Assembly (NCBI GenBank): GCA_905182995.1
Contig: CAJJDP010000062.1
Coordinates: forward strand, 62,001-126,000
Length of the DNA stretch: 64,000 nt
Direction of reading: 5' to 3'
Origin: Paramecium octaurelia
Taxonomy: Eukaryota; Ciliophora; Oligohymenophorea; Peniculida; Parameciidae
A program made the position numbers and the translations under genes. Below the pieces are notes generated by a model that had not been told where the DNA came from, did not search any database, and saw only the letters and a program-made list of their open reading frames with translations. Each line of letters starts with the position of its first letter. The first letter of the stretch is position 1. This document shows positions 60,022 through 64,000 of the stretch, in pieces.

Positions 60022-62557
60022 TCAGTTGTCTTAATTTAGTTTTTCTAAAAACTAAGATGGCCCTCCGTATTTTTCAATAAGCTTTTCAAAATATACGGCT
60101 CGTTCAGCAGACATCGATCTTATCCTAGATTTCTTAGTGTTTGACTTGACTGAATGATACTGAGTTCTGATGTTCCGTTCTTAAGCCAAGGACTGTAAAT
60201 TGAGAATAGCATCCACTCGCTCATTGTAATTTTTCATGATCTCATCAATGTTGAATTGAGTAAAGAAGGCAGTCATGATGTACATCCTCTCAAACTCATC
60301 CTGATGTTGACTTTTAATTTCTTTCTGATTCTCCATCACTTCGAAACCCTCCTGAGTAGGTTCTTCTTCGTTGCGTCTATGTTTATTAAAGTTAAATACT
60401 GTTAGAGTTTGACCAATCTGTCCTCATCCTCTTCTTCCTGGGCAGAATAGACCTACTTGATTTCTTTAGCAACTTCATTCGTCAACCCAAAACAACCTCT
60501 GGAATTGTACCTAATTTTTTCGTGTCTCTTGAATTCCTTCGTAAATTTCTGCTGTTGCTACTGCAATTCCTAGATCAATTCTTGTTTTCTATCATATTTG
60601 GTGATAAAATGCAATTTGGGACAAGTGGATGAAAAGTGGTTGATCTGCTAACATCCAAAACAAGGCAACCCTAGAGGAGAATAGTCCTCCCCCAATTCGA
60701 TAATGTGTTTGTTCATTTAGAATAACTGATTTTGAGTCTAATACTTCTTCAAGATTTCTGTGAATTTCTTCTTCTTCAACTTTTGCACATATACAAAGTC
60801 AAGGGTATAAGCAGACGCACTTCTCGATTTGTTACTAAAGAATCCGAGTTCCCCAAATGTGGCTCCCTTGTCCAAAGTCTTCAAGCAAGTAAAGGTTTTT
60901 TAAATACAAAGCATCACCTGTCCTTTATTGAGAAAATACAGGCATCTATCCTCGATATTTTGACCATTCTCCTGCTCTATAGGATCATCTCCCTCCAAGA
61001 ATATACATTCCTCAGGACCAAAGATCTATTCCTCCAATTCAAATGGCAATTGCAACAACAACTCCTTCTCGAACTTGTTCTACTTGAACACTTTAGAGTT
61101 ATTGATCAAATCTGTATTGACTGCAGCCAGTACCTCAACTCTTAAAGAATATGATAAGACATCCAAGGCCTCCTTTTCATTAACCTGTGTGGACTCCTTC
61201 TCATACTTGTACTCCAAGTACTTTCTTACTCGGGCCTACAAATCTTTCGGTATGTCATTCGATTTCAGAAATTAATTGGCTTGACCCATCTTCTATCTAA
61301 TCAACTTCTCGTTGTAATCCATGGATACAAATATTCCACCAATGCTGTTCATTATGTATGCGAATATACAACAAGCCAACAACATGACCACTATACCGAA
61401 GATCTTTTCCACTGACGTCACTGGAGTGATGTCTCCGTAACCCACTGTAGTCATTGTCGCTGTTGCCCAATACACCGATGCGATATACTTCACATACCAA
61501 TCACTGTCCTGCAAATCCTATGCTCTGAGCCAACTGTAACTGTCAGCAGAGTCCTCCTGATCAGCTATGAAATGCCAAATGCATGCCAACCAATGGGCCA
61601 CAAAGAGCATTATGAAGGTTAATTTTAACACCTTATAGAGTGAAATCATGGAATTCGAGAAATCAACGTAATCTTCGAATTTAGAAAATATCTTTTTTAA
61701 TTTTAATACTCTTAGTAATCGGACTACTTTGATAAATCTAAAAAATTTCAAAATCCTCAGTAATTTCAAGGTGTTCGCTAATTAAGCTGATTGTTGTTGT
61801 TGATTTTATGTATCTTATTATGCTTAGGTTTCGTCAATCTCATCAGATTGTATGATTTCTTCGGTTGAAGCATTGATGATGATATCGAAAGGGAAGGTTG
61901 AAACTAGGCTTAATCAATAACATTACTCAAATCTATCCAGAACCAAGCCATTAAGTAGTGTTTGGCTATTAGTTTGCGATCAATTACGTATTGGCCCTTC
62001 TGTTAGTAGGATGTGTTGAAGTTAATGAGGATGTCCAAACTGAATATTGCAATTGAGGCATAGTTGAAGTATTCAAAAAATGGGGAATCAATTGTAAAAC
62101 TGATATCGAGAGGTAAAATTAAGATGGCGAAAAAGATAATCAACATAGTGAATAGATCCCAAAAGATTCTGAACTTGTCTTCAGGTTTGAATACTTAGAT
62201 TTTGAATGTTCTCTTATTTTCCAATGGTTTTTTCATGACATACAGAGAATGTCGTTTCATACCATGTTCCATTACTGTCTACAATTTCTTATTGACTTCC
62301 TGTCTTATTGTCTCAATTTGATTTTATTCCTCGTAATTACCATTGTCGTTGGCAAGGTCATTCAAAATATTCAACTATCTTTCATCAAACAACTAATTTA
62401 TGTCTTCCAACTCCTCCTTCCTCTCGTTTTGCTGAAACTTTCGATAAATCAAAGCCTTCTTCAAATCGCATGCCTTCGCTGTCAACATCCGCTCTTCCTC
62501 CTCCTATTAAGCAGAATGGTATTTATTCTCCTCCAATATAATGGATGATTAATTCAT
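60022..62557 (-). CDS. Cyclic-nucleotide-binding voltage-gated K+ channel (2)
   Basis: 829 residues in three exons; introns 61904-61926 and 60377-60399. S1 FWDLFTMLIIFFAILILPLD, S2-S3 WFWIDLISTFPFDIII, an S4 with regular Arg/Lys (RFIKVVRLLRVLKLKK), S5 LFVAHWLACIWHF, pore TMTTVGYGDITPV, S6 MNSIGGIF. A C-linker and CNBD follow with KGATFGELGFFSNKSRSASA (the phosphate-binding motif with RSA), then GCQQINHFSSTCPKLH, a small zinc-knuckle-like Cys/His patch, and a coiled charged tail. It is closer to EAG/AKT/HCN-type channels than channel 1 is. Start 23 bp from the next gene's stop. Confidence 0.92.
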
Positions 62558-62580
62558 TTAAATAATAATAATATATATTC

Positions 62581-64000
62581 TCAATCCTCGTTCTTTTGCT
62601 TGTTCTTATACTTCTTCTTCTTATCCTACTTCTTGTAATCCTGCATCATTATGGCAACATTCCCCCTCCCATCCACCTATTATTACTACTGTCCTGCCGT
62701 TGTACTTTTAAAAAATGTTTCAATGGCCTTTTCAGCAGTTATCGGATTTCTCCTGTCGTAATCATCCCAGAACTTGTAGCATTAGGTTTCATAGAACTCT
62801 TGCGTAGAAATGTCCTCAGTTTTCCAAAATATATCAAAAATAGTATCTATGGGGATTAAGAAATTCAAAATGGCTATTGCAAATTGAACCCAAGTTAACG
62901 GAAATATGGTTTCATTTAAAATTGATTCCCAAACCAGGCACCCGATCTAATTCGTAATATAGTAATACTGCATAAAGCAAGAGTGTGAATTCTCCGAAAA
63001 AGTCGATCATCTCCTCTGCCATCTCACTTCCCGTTGGGGCTGGCTTTGAATCTCTTCTGAGTAATAAGATCTTCTCCACCCAATAGATCATCAGCAATGA
63101 CCCCAAAGAAAGCAGTGGTCCAAGTGGGAGTAGGTAGGCATAAAAGAATGTGAACAACAAGGTTTTCCCCAATTACGCATACTTTTTTGATAAATCTATG
63201 ATGGGACCTGCAAAATATCTAGATAATAGATCTTATAGCTTTACTCATTCGCTTCTTATTAGGTTACATTACACGATTAACCTTAAACTTTAACTTGGTA
63301 CCTCATAAACAACTTGTACAAGTAGAATGGGTCAAACAAGTTGGTTAACCAAGGCATTATTCCATTAGTTATAAAAATCAACATGACATCCTAATTTAAA
63401 CCTCCTTGTTTGATTACAGCAAAGTAAGATTTTTCTCCCTCCTTTATAATCACCAAATTAACAATTAGTGTTATTATTGCAGTATTCAGAAACTAAGCAA
63501 ACCCTAATTTCTTTGCAGCACTGATGTCATACTCAGTTTTTGTTGCTGGAGCTTCTAACTCAGCAAATTTCCTAATAATAATAGCCAATATGTTATTGAT
63601 AATTGAAATTAAAACAGAAGCAACGACTCCTAAAACTGTAATCGCTACAATTTCTGCCTATGATAAATCCTCTCCTTTTCCTGTATCTGTCATTGAAAAT
63701 TAACCATAAGATAATCCAAATAAAATGCCAAAGCAAATTCCTAGCAAAAATATTGTTGCTAAATTTGTTATCAATTTTCTTTTGTATTGTTCTAATAATG
63801 TCACTCCCAAATTGCCCCATAAGATATCTCCAGGCTCAGGTGCTTTTGACACTACGATTACATTATCTCTAAATCTTCTGATATCTCTTTTACCAATTAC
63901 TCTCATAACTTGAGATAGTATAAGATGCAATCTAGTGGCTCTGAAGAATTTACAGACTGCATTAGCTTCATCCTCTGTATTATATGAGATGATAGCTACA
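62581..64000 (-). CDS. TMEM63/OSCA/CSC1-like channel, C-terminal part
   Basis: The 5' end lies beyond the right edge; TGA at 62581-62583. Introns 63219-63244 and 62947-62968. From the edge: a cytosolic segment with a VAIISYNTEDEANAV fold and the APEPGDILWGNLG motif typical of the DUF4463/CSC1 loop, then hydrophobic spans ATIFLLGICFGILFG, VVASVLISIINNILAI, a PFYLYKLFM joint, NVTQQEANEYFAGP followed by LLFTFFYAYLLPLGPLLSLG and a NYWVEK-like YWVEKILLLRR. These match the osmosensitive Ca2+-permeable TMEM63/OSCA family. The tail is Gln/Lys-rich and disordered. Loss of N-terminal TM spans from the view keeps the subfamily open. Confidence 0.75.

Overview
The window looks like macronuclear-type DNA of a ciliate, most likely a Paramecium (inference). 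Three things in the sequence point there. Long conserved proteins read through only if TAA and TAG encode glutamine and TGA is the sole stop. About 75 introns of roughly 19-42 nt (most 22-31 nt, GTA...TAG) are needed to keep those proteins in frame. The DNA is very A+T-rich and gene-dense, with intergenic gaps down to 23-50 bp. No telomeric repeats, rRNA or tRNA genes were seen. All gene models here were made by reading frames by hand with that code; the splice sites were chosen because they restore the conserved frame.

Layout. 0-2.4 kb: the end of an unknown gene, an arrestin-fold gene and a tiny Cys-rich ORF. 2.4-10.3 kb: a 1,469-bp segment present twice around a single N (almost certainly an unmerged contig overlap), then a long gene with an N-terminal B-box-like zinc finger and a large array of 74-residue Gly/Trp repeats, including nine identical 222-bp units. 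11.5-14.5 kb: a decayed LINE on the minus strand with an OTU-like ORF, an APE endonuclease and a reverse transcriptase. 15.1-19.4 kb: a large pseudokinase-like plus kelch gene. 21-24 kb: an SHIPPO/STPG-type gene, a hypothetical gene and ARP2. 24.2-28.5 kb: a low-complexity protein and a candidate cohesin SA/Scc3 subunit.

29.1-34.3 kb: a MORN protein, a hypothetical 520-residue protein and a PP2C phosphatase. 35.5-39.5 kb: a small hypothetical gene, a full-length ALKBH8 (RRM + AlkB + methyltransferase), a CIMIP2/FAM166-like ciliary protein and a coiled-coil ORF overlapping it by ATGA. 40.4-46 kb: a small MGAC protein, an EF-hand protein, a hypothetical gene, an intronless six-TM protein and a small basic protein. 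47.1-50.1 kb: a coiled-coil protein, a divergent Rab-like GTPase and Rab2. 50.7-54.6 kb: a type IIC (Na/K- or H/K-like) P-type ATPase. 55.4-64 kb: two cyclic-nucleotide-gated-type K+ channels flanking a phytochelatin synthase, then a TMEM63/OSCA-like channel running off the right edge.

Functional themes: ciliary axoneme and membrane proteins (SHIPPO, MORN, CIMIP2, EF-hand), ion transport (ATPase, two CNG-type channels, TMEM63-like), membrane traffic (arrestin, Rab2, Rab-like), actin nucleation (ARP2), tRNA wobble modification (ALKBH8) and metal detoxification (phytochelatin synthase). Genes lie on both strands without operons; each is probably transcribed singly.
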